Positions 38,596 to 52,612 of a stretch of DNA of 64,000 bases are shown piece by piece. The position numbers and the translations under genes were made by a program. Each line of letters begins with the position of its first letter. Position 1 is the first letter of the stretch. The notes beneath the pieces were generated by a model. The model was not told where the DNA came from. It ran no database searches and saw only the letters and a program-made list of their open reading frames with translations. The stretch is from Schistosoma mansoni (Eukaryota > Platyhelminthes > Trematoda > Strigeidida > Schistosomatidae), in assembly GCF_000237925.1 (NCBI RefSeq), contig NC_031500.1:558001-622000 (forward strand), written 5' to 3'.

Positions 38596-41595
38596 TGTAG
38601 GGTCACTGAATATCGAACAGATCATTGATCCCTGTCAAAGTCAAGGATAGTCAACAGGCATCAATCAATTACACGCCATGGACTGGCTCACGCGGCAGTG
38701 GTTGTTCTTTCACTTCTGTAATTTCGTGGTTGTACCTTAACTAATATATTCTTGTAATAACGTCTTTTGTGTTGTACAGTCTCCATAGCGTCCATGATCC
38801 TTTGATGCGTCGATGGTTCAATCCACGTAAGGGCCGGTCGCGAGGTGTGACTTCAGCATTAGTTGGTTCGTCACCATTCTCGTCTAACTATAGTAAGCCC
38901 CCAATCATTTTTTCATAGACCATCAACGTAGATGATCCTACACTGGTGAGCAAGACTTCGAATAACGCAACCTATCATTATGATCTTTTTTCTATTGCAT
39001 TCTATTCTTTTTGTTTTTTCATCTTTAACTTCGGCTATCTTTATCAGTTTCTGTGAACAGTCGTTGCTTCATATCATTGTTGATTAGTATTTCAACTGAA
39101 ATAGTTGGTTCAATCGATAGAACTAACCAATCAACTACGACTATAATCGACTATCATGGTTCTTTAACAAGCATTAGCAGCATGTAAATGCTCCTGTGTA
39201 ATATGTCTGTTAAAATATCAACCACTCGTAAGTATAGGCTCAAGGCAACACGAACGCTTATCTGTTTGCAACTTATCCACTTGTATAACCAATACAGGAT
39301 AAACTGTCGATTATAAATTCATCTTTCTACTGAATCACTATCAACTAACTACTATCAGAAATTATCTACTAGAATATTTTACTTTTTGACCACTGCCTGC
39401 CTAATTTCCAATTGCTGAGTTCCATGGCGAATCAGAGGATACAAATGCTAGAAATTTACGGTGAGTTTGAACTAAAAATTTCCTGCAATGTTAGATCTTG
39501 TTTAGACTGTTTCGCCAGGCAATGCTACGTGTTTGGCTCAAATTAAATTTGGACGTATACCAATTCAGTCTCCAACGCTTCGTTAATCTACGAATTTAAT
39601 CAACAAATTTCAATTACTTGGGAGCAAGAGTAACCCAGGCGAGTTTCATAACTGTGTTAAATAATTTCGTATAATGTTTATGATGTCTAATAATAATTTC
39701 GAGGCTACTTTCACTTAGAGTAGTCATACATTCTGTCACTGCCGTCAAGTTTTAGTCGAAACTATGTACATTTATGACTCGTAAGTCAAAATGCTGTAGA
39801 AAAACGTATTACGTGTACACGAGCAATCTTAATCCATGTCCTTACCAGACATTCATCGTACTTAGTATTGTCACTTAACGCTAGATAATAAGCTCTTTTA
39901 CGAAACGATCACGTTATCTAAACCTAAACTTTAGTTACATTGGTGGTTACCATTTAAATTAATGTTTACTATGCGCTTTGTATTTGCTGTTATCTCACAC
40001 GGTAAATCATGGCTCGATTTCCTTATTGCACGAAAGTCACTTTAATTCTGTCTTCGGCTCATTCATATGCAATACGGGTTTGGAAAATATCTAAACGACC
40101 TCTGAAATTCTCCACGAACATCACGATAGTCTTCGTACATGTTTGCTATTACACATCCCATTGCTATATTAACGATGCCTAAACGAACGTTCAGTACAAT
40201 TGTCAGTATACGAAAGAATGTTACTTCGATGTGACATTACAACACATCCGAACTATTGTAGTTATTCAACTTCGACGTCGTATTTTTTTCATCTTATGAA
40301 GTATTGTTTCCGCGTTGCTGTTATCTAATAGATGATTTCGGTACATCAATCGGCTGTTCAACTACTCGATGATCTAAAGCCTGTCCAGTTCAATTGGTGG
40401 TTTGACGACACTCATGCACACGAATCATCGGTTTACGCAGTCGAGCGAATCTCCTGCAAACTGACAACGATATTGTCGTCTCGACCCCAACACTGACAGC
40501 ATTTTTCACTGATATCATTGACATGAGTCCAGAGTGACACTCTTGGTTTCTTATGTTCTTTTCGACATTTTTCAGTTCACTCATCAAACACATGTGCAGC
40601 ACTCACCATTTATCATCTTTTAGAGATTTCATCGTGCCACCTTCGCTCTCGCTCCCTTTTCTTCGACCCATATTGATTTTCACAGCAGTTATCAGTTTTT
40701 CCAAACTGACTGCAAGTTGATCAGAAGCTTCGCACAAGGAAACTACGACTACGGTTATACTTCTGTACTTACAGTTAGTCTGTTAAATATAGATATAACT
40801 AGAAATCGACGCTTACGAACAGTTTTCAACGACACTTACTGACTTTCTACTGTGTACCGAGGGTAGTACAAACATTGGCATCGATTAATAATACACTTAT
40901 CGTACTATCACTGTGAAATCACTACTCTTGCGGCAAACTTAACGTTTCTCGTCTGAGGAACTCAACCACTTGTCATAGCTATATTTTTCAACGCGACTTG
41001 ATAAAACTCTAAAATGTCATGTTTCTTTTTCTATTATTTCTATGGTTGATCGCTTAACATTCAACCAACGTCCTTGTTACGTGTTATTACTCGCTTTCCG
41101 ATCAGTTTCTGCAGCCTCCTTTCCATTTCTCTTACAGCTCGGCAATACACGGAGGATTCATATTAATCGTCTGGCAACCTCCGGCGCGCGACTACTCCCA
41201 ACATGTTTGGTATCGACTCAAACGGCCGTTGAATCTGGTGGGGGAGTATTGTAGGGTCACTGAATATCGAACAGATCATTGATCCCTGTCAAAGTCAAGG
41301 ATAGTCAACAGGCATCAATCAATTACACGCCATGGACTGGCCCACGCGGCAGTGGTTGTTCTTTCACTTCTGTAATTTCGTGGTTGTACCTTAACTAATA
41401 TATTCTTGTAATAACGTCTTTTGTGTTGTACAGTCTCCATAGCGTCCATGATCCTTTGATGCGTCGATGGTTCAATCCACGTAAGGGCCGGTCGCGAGGT
41501 GTGACTTCAGCATTAGTTGGTTCGTCACCATTCTCGTCTAACTATAGTAAGCCCCCAATCATTTTTTCATAGACCATCAACGCAGATGGTCTACA
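38596..41595 (+). mobile_element. Non-autonomous LTR retrotransposon E (3.0 kb)
   Basis: LTRs at 38596-38942 and 41250-41595 (about 346 bp, starting TGTAGGGTCAC), nearly identical with only a handful of differences. A primer-site-like TGGTGAGCAAGACTTCG follows the left LTR, and the purine tract GGTGGGGGAG precedes the right one. CTGC flanks both ends (4-bp target duplication). The 2.3-kb interior shows no reverse transcriptase, protease or integrase, so it must have borrowed enzymes. It looks structurally whole and young. It is inserted in a LINE. Confidence 0.85.
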
Positions 41596-42335
41596 CTGCT
41601 ATACTAGTTGTCTTCATCTTCATTTGTTGATGTGTATGGGGTAGAAGGGCTAGGTCGTCTGTGAAGTCCAGAACGTCTAGTTGCATCCAGTCTGTCCACG
41701 GTATTCCGTGCTTCCCCTCAAATGTGAAGATCTTCATAATCCAGTCAACCAACAGAAAGTAAAAGGGAGAGAGTAAGCAGCGTTGTCTGACACCGGTCCT
41801 CATTTGGAATGTATCAGTTAGTTGTCCTTCATGCACAACTTAGCAGTGTAGTCCGCCGTATGGATTCCGGATTATGCTGACAATCTTCTCACTTATTCAT
41901 CCCATAGTGACGAACAAGGTTCCATAAGGTTCTCCTATCCATACTGTCAAACGCCTTCTCATAGTCAAGGAAGTTGATGTATGGTGTCAAGTTCCACTCA
42001 ACTGATTGATCAATGATGATCTGTACTGTCGCAATTTGGTCTGTGCGTGACCGATCCTTACGAATCCAGTTTGTCGATTTCACAGTAAGGCATCTACTGC
42101 ATCTTTTATCGGGTTCAGCAACGCTCAGTTGCAAACCTTTCCTGGTACTGATAGTAGTATGATTCCCCTGTTGTCTTCACATTTACTGAGATCTCCTTCC
42201 TTTGGTATCTTGATGAGGTGTCCTTCTTTTCAGTCCATGGGCACTTGTTCTTCCTCACAAACCTTCCTGAATAGAACGTAGAACATGTTTGCAGTTACTT
42301 TTATGTCTGACTTCGACTACATTAGTCTGGTCGAA
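41596..42335 (-). mobile_element. RTE-like LINE (family 1), reverse transcriptase part
   Basis: Right-hand piece of the LINE interrupted by element E. It contains SRTDQIATVQIIIDQSVEWN, YINFLDYEKAFDSMDR (RT motif A region) and RTGVRQRCLLSPFYFLL. The active-site box reads FTDD where the better copy has FADD. Frameshifted and 5' truncated. Confidence 0.8.
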
Positions 42336-42578
42336 TTCAGCAGTTATTTATAGGTGTATGGCCAGTGGAACATCACTGTGCCCCAGCCCAATCACATATG
42401 AGACTGAATTAATTCTACGTTGAAAGATTGGCTCATTCGACAGTCGATGCACACTTTCTCCAAACTATTCCTTCGAACGCATTTCCTCAGTAACATCACG
42501 TTTGTTGTATAAGGTCATGACGGTAACCAGATCACTCGAATGACATGAGAGGATAATTCACCTTAGGCATATTACATT

Positions 42579-45500
42579 GTAGCGGCCGATAAATCTATAA
42601 AATAAATAGTTCTGTAAGTTTTCGACATTATTGATTACCTCGTTAGTTTTAATGGACACATATAGCTGAAGGTGCTCGGTCACACATCCGTATCAGATCA
42701 CGAGTGGATACGTAGTGCTCCCCATCCCTGTCAACCGTTAGAAAGCTTAGATACATCGATAGTCTTTTAAATATATCTTCCAATTCATCCATTTCTGACT
42801 TCTTATTTGACTGAGTTGGCACACTTTAATTATAAATATGTTGCGAGTAAAGACTTTGTCAAACTTCGAACACCTGTGGCATCTTTAGCGGTGGGACCGA
42901 CGTGATGTGGTACACTAAACAGTAAACTTTGAGTCTGTTTCTTGTTGGGACAATACATATCATTTTTTAATTTTTATTTCTACTTACAGCGATGCTATTT
43001 TTTGTATTTTTTGGATATTCTTTTCTCGCTCATTTGTGTATCTTTTCTTTATCATGACGGAACAAACAACTCAACGTTTAAGACTAAAACTCTTTCACCT
43101 CCCACCTTTCAACTCATATTATACTAGACCGATAGTATAAAACCTCCTGAAAGGCTGATGTTGGACAAAAACGAATGCGACCGCATGATACGTTTAGGAA
43201 TCATTCGGCCATCAAAAGTCCATGGGCTTCCCCTTGCATATGGTCCTTATAAAGGACAGAAACGATTGGCACTCGATTGGTGACTATCGACGATTGAATG
43301 CAGAAACGATTCCTGATCGTTACCCGTTGCCTCATATTCACAACTTGATAGCCACCTTGAAAGGTACCACTGTCTTTTCGAAGATCGACTTGGTTAAAGC
43401 CTGTAACTAAATTCCTGTGGCTACTGACGACATTCCCGAAACCGCTATCACAACGCCTTTCGGTCTTTACGAATTATTGCACATGCCTTTCGGTTTAAGA
43501 AATGCTGCCCAGACCTTTCAAAGGTTCATGGATGACGTTTTTTGGGGTCTAAACTTCGTACATGCGTATGTTGATGACTCCTCATAGCAAGTCCGGACAG
43601 AGAATCTCATCTTCGGAATCTGGACCTTGTTTTCTAACGACTCCAAAAGCATGAAATTACCGTAAACATTCAGAAATGTCAAATAGGCACCAACTCATTA
43701 GATTTCCTCGGACACACTATTGATGCTTAAGGCATCCGACCTCTGAGAAGCAATGTGGCGGCCATTTGGATTTTCCCACGACCGACCACAATTAAGCAAT
43801 CACGTACTTTCAACGGCCTTGTAAATTTTTACGGACGGTTCATTCCGAATTGCGCATCTCTCATGAGACTGTTAACAGACTAATATCGTGGAAATGCTGA
43901 ACCCACCAAGTTGGACGATAATCCGAAAAGACATTCTCCCATTGTTACGGAATATATGGCAAAAACAACTACGCCTGCACACCAGGACATCAACGCACTC
44001 TTTAGTATGGCAGTAGACTCATCCGACTCAGCAATCGGAGGAGTCTTACAAAAATGAGTACACAACAGCGGGAAACCCTTGCTATTCTTCTCGAGTCAGT
44101 TACTAGACAAGTACTCTAACCGAGAATCACGACAGCCAGACTTTCCTCGTAGTTCATTCCAGATATACAACACATTTCTGGGTCAAAAAATGTAGCCACA
44201 GACGCATTGTCTCGTATAACTTCCTCGATCAGTTTCCATGAGTTCAACCTCGTTAAACTCACCCAGCTTCAAAAGGAAGACACTGATCTTCGACACAAGT
44301 TATCTTCGACAATTATGAAACCACTGATCAAGCAGATGGGAACAGGTAAGGAAACGTCACTATGTAACGCATCTACAGGTGGGGGTCCTCCAATCCTGCT
44401 GATACATTATCGACACAGCTTTTCCAATACGTTGCACAAGCTTTCTCATCAAGGTGTTCAAGCGACCACCAAGCTCTTGACAAAACGATCTTGTTGACCT
44501 GGAATGAACAAAGACGTGAGATAGTGGGCACTCTTGCGTGTGAGGTGTTAGAAATCTAAGGTGACTGGACAACAAACGTCCCTTAGACTCTTCCGTAACT
44601 CTCGAATCCAATTTCGGATATATTCATCTTGATTTGGCACGACCCTTACCAGATTCAGATGGATACTCTTACCTCTTAACGCGTGTGAACCGTTTCACAT
44701 GATAGTCAGAAGCAGTAACTATCATGGAAGCTACTGCTGAAACAATGTCTCGCGTCTGCATGAAACGATGGGCGAAAAGCTTCGACTGCCTTTTGACTAA
44801 TGTTATAGAAGATGGATGCCAGTCCGAATCAAGGCTTTTCCGTTGTGCTACTGAACTACTGAGAATGAGATGATTCTGGATGATCACCTATCATGCACAA
44901 GCTATTAGTTTAGTGGAATGACATCTCTGACAGTTGAAGACTTCAAACTCGGCTACCAACGTATCCCAATGAAGTGAAGCTCTTTAACTCGTGTTGCTCG
45001 ATATTCGCAATGCAGTGAAAACTGACATTGGATACACGGAAGCTCAACTCGTCTACGGAACAACACTTGGACTTGCAGAAGAATTTGTGGACCTTTCATC
45101 TCCTTCAATAAATCAACATACCTTAAGTCCTACACGAGCAGGCTTACAAACGCCATGCGTTCAGTCTATCATGTTCCAACGCGACTACAATCAACTGATG
45201 TTTACGTTTGACTTACCCTACTTTATAGCACAAACGTGTTTGTACGTCGCGAATAATTACGACTGCCTTTTGAAATGGCATACGAATGATCCTACAAAGT
45301 CCTTCGGCATGGACCTAAGTACTATATTGTCGATAAGAAAGGAACTAAAAACTGCGCATTTAAAAGGAGACCATAATCATGTAGATTTTTTTTCGGTACG
45401 ATCGAACAACACAAGCTCCACTATTACGATACCACACCTAATAACCATCGATCATGAACAAACTTTGGTGGGATCTGACAAAACACCTGAAACGACGCGT

Positions 45501-45580
45501 TCTGTAAGGAGAGTAAGGTTTCCAGAACATTTGAAGGATTACTGAATGTATGACACTACGTAACATTTAGTTTCATCTTG
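42579..45580 (+). mobile_element. Gypsy G3 fossil (CsRn1/Boudicca-like)
   Basis: LTR (TGTAGCGG at 42579 to about 42905), primer region, start of gag, then, after loss of most of gag and protease, decayed reverse transcriptase, RNase H and integrase regions. It ends with the same RVRFPEHL C-terminal motif as the 52-57 kb element. Many breaks; old. No matching right LTR was seen before the inverted LTR at 45834. Confidence 0.8.
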
Positions 45581-45833
45581 TTATATCTTCTGCATCCCTG
45601 TGTCAAAAACATCGAAATCAAACATTTTTATCATGTGCTTATATGCGTCTGTATATACACATACATTCTTTTTCCGGAAAAACCAGAAACATAGTGCGAA
45701 AATTGCTTTTACGCTATTACATGTCTACAAAAGGCTTGTAAACAAGTTTACGCCTCTTTTTCGCCCGTGTTTTGTCCTTACACTTATTTGTGTGCATCTT
45801 TACATGCACTTACTATTCCTTTTCTTCAGAACA

Positions 45834-46152
45834 TGCCACAAGTATTTGGAGTTCGACAACTCTTTAACCAATAACACCAACTATGAATCGTACCCACCTA
45901 GTGAAATCAAGAGCTAGAATCGAGGAGGTTCGAAGATATATTTGATAGGCTATCAATATATCGAGAATCGACTGATCTGGACTGGCTAGTGATTGTAGGG
46001 GATGTTGAGCATGGCGTTCCTACTCGTGATCTGGTGTGTATGCATGACCGAGCGCCATCAGCTAGATGAGTCCATCAAAATTAATGTGGTCAGCATCCAA
46101 TGTCGAAAACTTACAGAGCTACTGATTTTGTAAATTTGTTTATCGCTACAGG
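45834..46152 (-). repeat. Gypsy LTR (G4), inverted relative to G3
   Basis: Same LTR as 14917-15241, with noticeable differences at its left part and near-identity from about 46086. It has no leader or internal region, and forms the left edge of segmental duplication 2, copy 2. Confidence 0.75.
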
Positions 46153-47172
46153 CTCTACTCAGCTCACCTGGCAATACTGACCTTACAACCTTTAAGGCCT
46201 AGGTGGATTAGTGGTAAGAAGATTATGACATAACATAAAGATCAAGATCCTCACAACTCATATACACAGCTTATGTGATTCGCCAATACACGTGAACTAA
46301 AAATGGGCCCCCTGAGTATGGAACACGAATGACCTAGTACAATAGGTTCATGATTCGAATCCACAGGTCATAAGATTCTATAGTGAAAACCATAACAACA
46401 CGTTCTACTGAATCAGTTGAAAGCATTCTAGATGTTTACCTAAGTTACTAAAGTAGTGAGGGAGATTCCCGTACTCCTCAACCTCTCCGACCGTCATTAA
46501 CATATGTTCTTACTATTTAAATAGTAGGAACCTAATTAGGTTCCAAGGAAGCGCAACAATAACTATGCCTCTTCATGATTGAGAATGGCCCCTTATTGCC
46601 TATATACAAAACCAAAGGAATAAGCGGCTGATAATATTTCTATTCAGAAAAGAATGAGGTTTGTAGCCGTACTTCAGATTTGCGCCCAATTCAGTATTAT
46701 GCGTCACCATAACTTCTGTTAAAGGTTCCTTGGATTTGGGTAAATTCTTAGTCACCTTCTTATTAATCTGCTGATAAACTTGCGCATTGCAGTATCCAAG
46801 TACGAAGCAACTTTTTTATGACTCTAATTCACCTCATAAAGAGCCATCAATCTTAGAATTTCGGGGAAAACCGTTAATTTTTGGTGAAATTCAGATAAGC
46901 CCCATTAGTAATCCTATCGACAAAGCGAATAAACCCCGAAATTTCCATTGGTCCGATGTTTTGCCGTAGAATGGCTGTATATTTTTAGAAAAACCCCAAA
47001 ATCTCAACGTTCTGGGGTTATATTCTCCATGATATCATGCAAACTTCATTGTGAAATCTCCGGTTTTTTCACTGTACACGAACACCTTTTGCCCCTGATC
47101 GCGGTTAAAGTTCCATCATTTCACACACTAACGGAATACAGTGACAGATATACGTCGTTAGTGTATATTAAT
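46086..47172. repeat. Segmental duplication 2, copy 2, left part
   Basis: Matches 15178-16263 with only a few differences. It is cut by a LINE at 47173 and resumes at 49863. Confidence 0.88.
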
Positions 47173-49862
47173 TACTTACTTACTTACTTACGCCTGTTAC
47201 TCCCAATGGAGCATAGGCCGCCGACCAGCTTTCTCCAACCCACTCTGTCCTGGGCCTTCTTTTCTAGTTCTTTCCAGTTCTTGTTCATTCTTCTCATGTC
47301 TGTCTCTATTTCTCGGCGTAATGTGTTCTTTGGTCTTCCTCTTCTCCTTCGACCTTCAGGATTCCATGTGAGGGCTTGTCTTGTGACACAATTGGGTGAT
47401 TTCCTCAAAGTGTGCCCAATCCACTTCCAGCGCTTCTTCCTGATTTCTTCCTCCGCTGGAATCTGATTTGTTGTCTCCCACAGTAACTTGTTGCTGATAG
47501 TGTCTGGCCATCGGATCCGAAGTATCTTGCGTAGACAGCTGTTAATAAACACTTGTATCTTCTGGATAATGGCTTTCGTAGTTCTCCACGTCTCTGCCCC
47601 ATACAGTAGAACTGTCTTGACATTTGTATTGAAAATTCTAACCTTGGTGTTGGTTGACAATTGTTTTGAGCTCCAGATGTTTTTCAGCTGTAGGTATGCT
47701 GCTCTTGCTTTGCCGATCCGCGCCCTCACATCTGCATCTGATCCACCGTGTTCATCAATGATGCTGCCCAGATATGTAAAGATTTCCACATCCTCCAAAG
47801 TTTCTCCATCAAGTGTAATTGGATTGGTGCATATTGTATTGTATCGGAGAGTCTTGCTTTTCCCTTTGTTTATATTGAGACCTACTGCTGCTGAGGCTGC
47901 TGCTACACTGGTCGTTTTCTCCTGCATTTGTTGTTGCGTTTGTGATAGAAGAGCCAGATCATCCGCGAAGTCTAAATCGTCAAGCTGCATCCTGCCTGTC
48001 CACTGTATCCCGTGCATTCCTCCAGATGTTGACGTCTTCATAATCCAGTCGATCACCAGGAGAAAGAGAAAGGGTGAGAGTAGGCAACCTTGCCTAACAC
48101 CGGTCTTTACCTCGAACGAGTCGGTGAGTTGTCCTCCGTGGACGATTTGGCAGTTTAGTCCATCATAGGAGTTCCGTATGATGTTGACTATCTTCTCAGG
48201 CACGCCGTAGTGTCGAAGAAGCTTCCATAGTGTCGTCCTGTCCACGCTATCAAATGCATTCTCGTAGTCGATGAAGTTGATGTACAGTGATGAATTCCAT
48301 TCGATTGATTGTTCCACAATGATACGTAGAGTTGCGATTTGATCTGTGCACGATCTATCCTTACGAAATCCAGCTTGTTGATCTCGAAGTTGAGCGTCCA
48401 CGGAATCCTTCATCCTGTTTAACAATACTCTGTTGAAGACTTTTCCTGGTATTGAGAGGAGAGTGATGCCCCTGTAGTTGTCGCACTTGCTGAGATCGCC
48501 TTTCTTTGGTATCTTGATGAGAAGTCCTTCTTTCCAGTCTGTTGGTACATGTTCTTCGTCCCAAATCTTACTGAAGAGGATGTGGAGTATCTTGGCAGTT
48601 GCTGTTACATTTGCTTTCAGTGCCTCAGCCGGGATGTTGTCTGGTCCCGCTGCTTTGCCACTCTTGATTTGTCTAATGGCCATGCTGATCTCTTCAATTG
48701 TTGGTGGGCCAATATCGATTGGGAGGTCTGTGAGTGCTGCTTCGATGTTGGGTGGGTTCAGTGGAGCTGGTCGATTCAAGAGTTCCTTGAAGTGTTCTAC
48801 CCACCTGTTTCGTTGTTCTTCAATATCGTTGATTACTTTGCCTTCCTTGTTTTTCACTGGTCTTTCTGGTTGACGGTAATTTCCAGCAAGTTTCTTTGTT
48901 GTATCATACAGTTGTCTCATGTTTCCCTCTCTTGCAGCCTTTTCCGTTGTCATCGCTAAATCTTCCACATATTTACGTTTGTCGGTCCTGATGCTCCTCT
49001 TCACTTGCTTGTTTGCCTCTGTGTATTCGGCTTGTGCCTTGGCTTTTTCTGCTCTTGTTCGGCTGATATTGATTGCTACCTTCTTGTTCCTCCTTGCTTC
49101 AATTTTATCCAGTGTACCAACAGTGATCCATTCCTTGTGATGGTGCTTCTTTTGGCCCAGAACCTCCTGACATGTTGAAACGATTGCCTCCTTGATACCT
49201 TTCCAGCTGCTCTCTATGGTGGTTCCCTCTCCATTGAGTAGGTCATGAAAGGCCTCGAACCTGTTGCTGAGGGCTATGTTGAATTCGTTGAGTTTGTCAG
49301 CATCTCGAAGAAAGGCCGTGTTAAACTTTTGTGATGTTGTCCGCGCCATTGTCCAGTGCTTCTTGAGTTTTAGTTTCATCTTGGCGACCAGCAAATGGTG
49401 ACCGGATGCTATATCAGCTCCTCTTCTGGTTCTCACATCCTCCATCGTCCTCCTGAACTTTTTGTTGATGCAGACATGATCGATTTGATTTTGTGTAGTG
49501 TGATCCGGTGAAATCCAAGTGGCTTTGTGTATGTTTTTGTGTGGTAATATGGTGCCACCTATGACCAGTTTATTGAAGGCACATAGGTTTGCAAATCTCT
49601 CACCGTTTTCGTTCCTTCCTCCCAGTCCATGTTGTCCCATGACGTCTTCGTATCCAGTGTTGTCCTTTCCAACCTTGGCATTGAAATCTCCCATTAGAAT
49701 GGTCAGGTCCTTGGTTGGGCACTTCTCGAAGATTGACTGCAGCCTATCGTAGAATTGGTTTTTAGCGTCTTCATCGTAGTCGTTGGTCGGCGCATAGCAT
49801 TGGACGATGTTCATTGTAATGCCCTCTCTCTTTGTTTTGAAGGAGGCTTTGGTGATCCTCGA
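47173..49862 (-). mobile_element. RTE-like LINE (family 1), 2.7 kb, 5'-truncated, long intact frame
   Basis: A continuous minus-strand frame runs from the truncated edge (49862) to the stop near 47184; from its first ATG (49814) it is 876 residues. The apurinic-type endonuclease part has MGDFNAKVG (41-49) and NQIDHVCI (109-116) but lacks its N-terminus. RT motifs are [14 protein letters not shown] (512-525), [14 protein letters not shown] (571-584) and [10 protein letters not shown] (614-623); the C-terminal tail includes [19 protein letters not shown] sequence. It ends in (TAAG)n (47173-47190) and is flanked by GTGTATATTAAT at 47161-47172 and 49863-49874, a 12-bp target duplication. It lacks a 5' UTR and endonuclease start, so it cannot be autonomous, but the intact frame marks it as recent. 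Confidence 0.92.
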
Positions 49863-50310
49863 GTGTATATTAATCCCTATGCAATATTATGTGCTTACTG
49901 TCCTCATCTTATACAACACTTCTAAATTTGTATAATGCCATGAACTTAAATCTCGGCATCAATCAAAAGCTTACATAGTCCACGATAAGGAGAGAAGACA
50001 GATATTTATCCCTAGTGCTTAACTTTTGAACAACCAACTGTTTGTCTACAGGGAGGTTATAACGTCTAAAGAAATCGCAAATCATATCGATGTAGATGAC
50101 GAGTGTTCATTAAGAAAATGAGCTGTACTGAGTTGTTGTGACAAGTTACAATTACATAAAATATTAATGGAAACCACGAAAATAAGTTAAAAACCTCATT
50201 TGAAGGGAAATTTTGGGGTATTTAGTCTCATTATCCCCAAAGTTAACAAAATCATCCTCGAGGTCCAGGGATTGGGGAATACACTTGTTCCTAACGTGGT
50301 AAGCAGGCTA
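49863..50310. repeat. Segmental duplication 2, copy 2, right part
   Basis: Begins with the second copy of the LINE target duplication and continues the match to 16252-16700; identity falls in the last ~80 bp. Confidence 0.85.
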
Positions 50311-50439
50311 CATTTGTTACATTTGCATCATGAAAATAAGTTAAAAACCCAAGTTAAAGGGAAATGTCGGGGTATTTAGTCGCAATTTTACGAAGCCATT
50401 GACTTCGGAAACATATTTAGCGCTACATATCTTTTTCAG

Positions 50440-50915
50440 AGCGTCTGGATAAGACGAAAAGCTGAGGAAAATTACATTCAGTAGACATCTTCATCGTGCT
50501 CCTTATATCGCTATATTGTACCGAACGGCTCCTCGTATAATTGAAAGACCACTAGATGGTACTGAAGTTAATAAACTATCAGAAGAGTGTTTAAGAACGA
50601 CGAACTCGTTGGGTATAATCTCCTGACTGATCATGTCCTTGGGTCGTCACTACTCCACTATGGGGAGGGGCATGAACTGTAGTGGTAAATAAATTCATAT
50701 AATAAATAGTTTCGTGAGTCTCCAACATTTGGTGCTGCCCAGTTTAGAATAAACGTTCCTTAAACATCGATAGTCTTCTAAATATATCTTCGAATTAATC
50801 CATTCCTGAATTCTGATTTAACTGGGTCGGCACACTTTAATTATAAATGTGTTGCAAGTAAAGGCGTTGTAAAACTCCAAATACCTGTGGTATCCTTAAG
50901 ATTGTTTCATTCACC
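50440..50915 (+). mobile_element. Gypsy G5: 3' end with LTR
   Basis: 3' internal sequence and purine tract (TATGGGGAGGGG) precede an LTR starting TGTAGTGG near 50683 that ends close to 50915 after an internal shortening relative to the other LTRs. CsRn1/Boudicca-like, old, broken. Confidence 0.65.
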
Positions 50916-52286
50916 TTACACTGCCGATACGTTTTCACATTTGGTGTTAATTTATGATCGAGATTTATAACTGGCGTTTGGCAACACAATGCTTTAGTGA
51001 AAGAATCAATTCGTTCATACTTGGATATAATGAGAGTATTGATTAAACTAATTTTATTGTTTAGTGAACAGTTGTCATGACAATAAAGATCGAGCGATTT
51101 TTAAACAACTTTTTTTTTCATAATTGTATCCTCGTTTTGGAGGATTTTTATGCTTTACTGTACTTAGTTAGTCAGGGAAACATAGCAACCTTGGATTTCA
51201 CGACTGTATCCTCAAAACCCATATGGTATTATGTAATACTTTAATCCTTTAGGTTAAATATGTCAGATCATTTTGCTTACATATTTTAATACATGTTTAT
51301 TATATATATGCATCCTAATATATTAGATTCCCAAAAATTATGATAAATGCAAATTAGGAATTCTTTATTTTCAGTCACTTTTTTACTTATATGTACTTCT
51401 GAATATTTGGATACAGTGTTTCGAAACCGTTCAGATCTGAAATGTCCATCGTCACTTCGAAAATATTTCTAGCGTAACATTCGTCATGAAGGCTGATATT
51501 TATAACTGTACTTGTACTGGCACAATCCTCGCCAAAATGAATTGTTTTGTGGTAAAACTGAATTTAGTTCATCTCATCCAGGTTTGACGTGCGCCACTAG
51601 CTGAATGCACACTATCAATCATGACCCCTGCATAGCCCATGTATGTTTCTTTTCTACATCTGAGTATTCAGATTAGGTGTCCCAGGTCTTTTAATTTCCG
51701 CTTCCATCCCAATATATTATATCTCCTAAACACTATTTTCTTTATTTGTTTCAGTTTCAGTTTAGAACTTGATACATCTATACTTTAGTCCATGTTGCCA
51801 TACCACACTAGCGCAGTGAGATAAAATTATTTTAAAACAAATCCCAGAGTAGTATGAGTAGTAATATTATCAATAGTAGTAGGGAAGGTAGAAGGCCTAT
51901 AAGAAGATTTTACGACTCAGATTCAAGAGAAAGCCAAGGAGTGAATGTACGAGTGTCATTGCAAAAGATTTTGAGATATTTTACTGAAAGTCTCTAGTCA
52001 CTGATCATACAGAGAAAAACATAAAACTTAAGACAGAGCTCTAGTTTTACACATCAGTTTATTTTACTTTCACGCATTTTAGTCTGTAGCTTAAGCCTAA
52101 AACTTTCAGTCTTTTCTCAAAACATATGTTGCTGTCATCTTTAGCATATTTCCATAGTAAATACTCTTATTGTGTAGATAAATCTTAATAGTGATTAGTT
52201 GACGTGTCAGACATATGGATAACTGAACATGTTTGATTTGTATTATATATATTTTTTCCACATCGTTTATTTGTCATAGTATACAT
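50916..52286. other. Intergenic, mostly unrecognised
   Basis: No gene found. A piece near 51795-51910 (GTTGCCATACCACACTAGCG on the plus strand) resembles the family-2 LINE 3' end in minus orientation. Confidence 0.45.
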
Positions 52287-52612
52287 TGAGGATACAATGG
52301 ATATTCTAGTTTTACAACTAGCAACCAGTAGTATCTTCTATAATCGATCGTTCCCAGTCGAATAGAAACCAGAAGTCAGACGAGGAGAGACAGGAAAGAT
52401 ATATTTGATTCGTTACCAATATATCGAGAGACTTCGTTCTTAACTGGATATTGTAACGTAGGAGCTATGTCCCACGCCGTGTTACAACGTGATCTGGTAC
52501 GGATGCATGACCGAAAGCCTTCAGCTAAACAAGTCCACTTAAACAACGTGGTCAGCATCCAATGTCGAACACTTAGAAAGCTATTGATTTTGGGGAATTA
52601 TTTACAGCTACA
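52287..52612 (-). repeat. G6 3' LTR
   Basis: 326 bp, TG...CA ends on the minus strand, almost identical to the copy at 57293-57618. Next to it, at 52613-52630, is the polypurine tract (a run of G on the minus strand). Confidence 0.92.

Noticed and set aside
47488-48168. Plus-strand ORFs of up to 226 residues inside the RTE-like LINE
   Set aside because: They are antisense shadows of its reverse-transcriptase frame.
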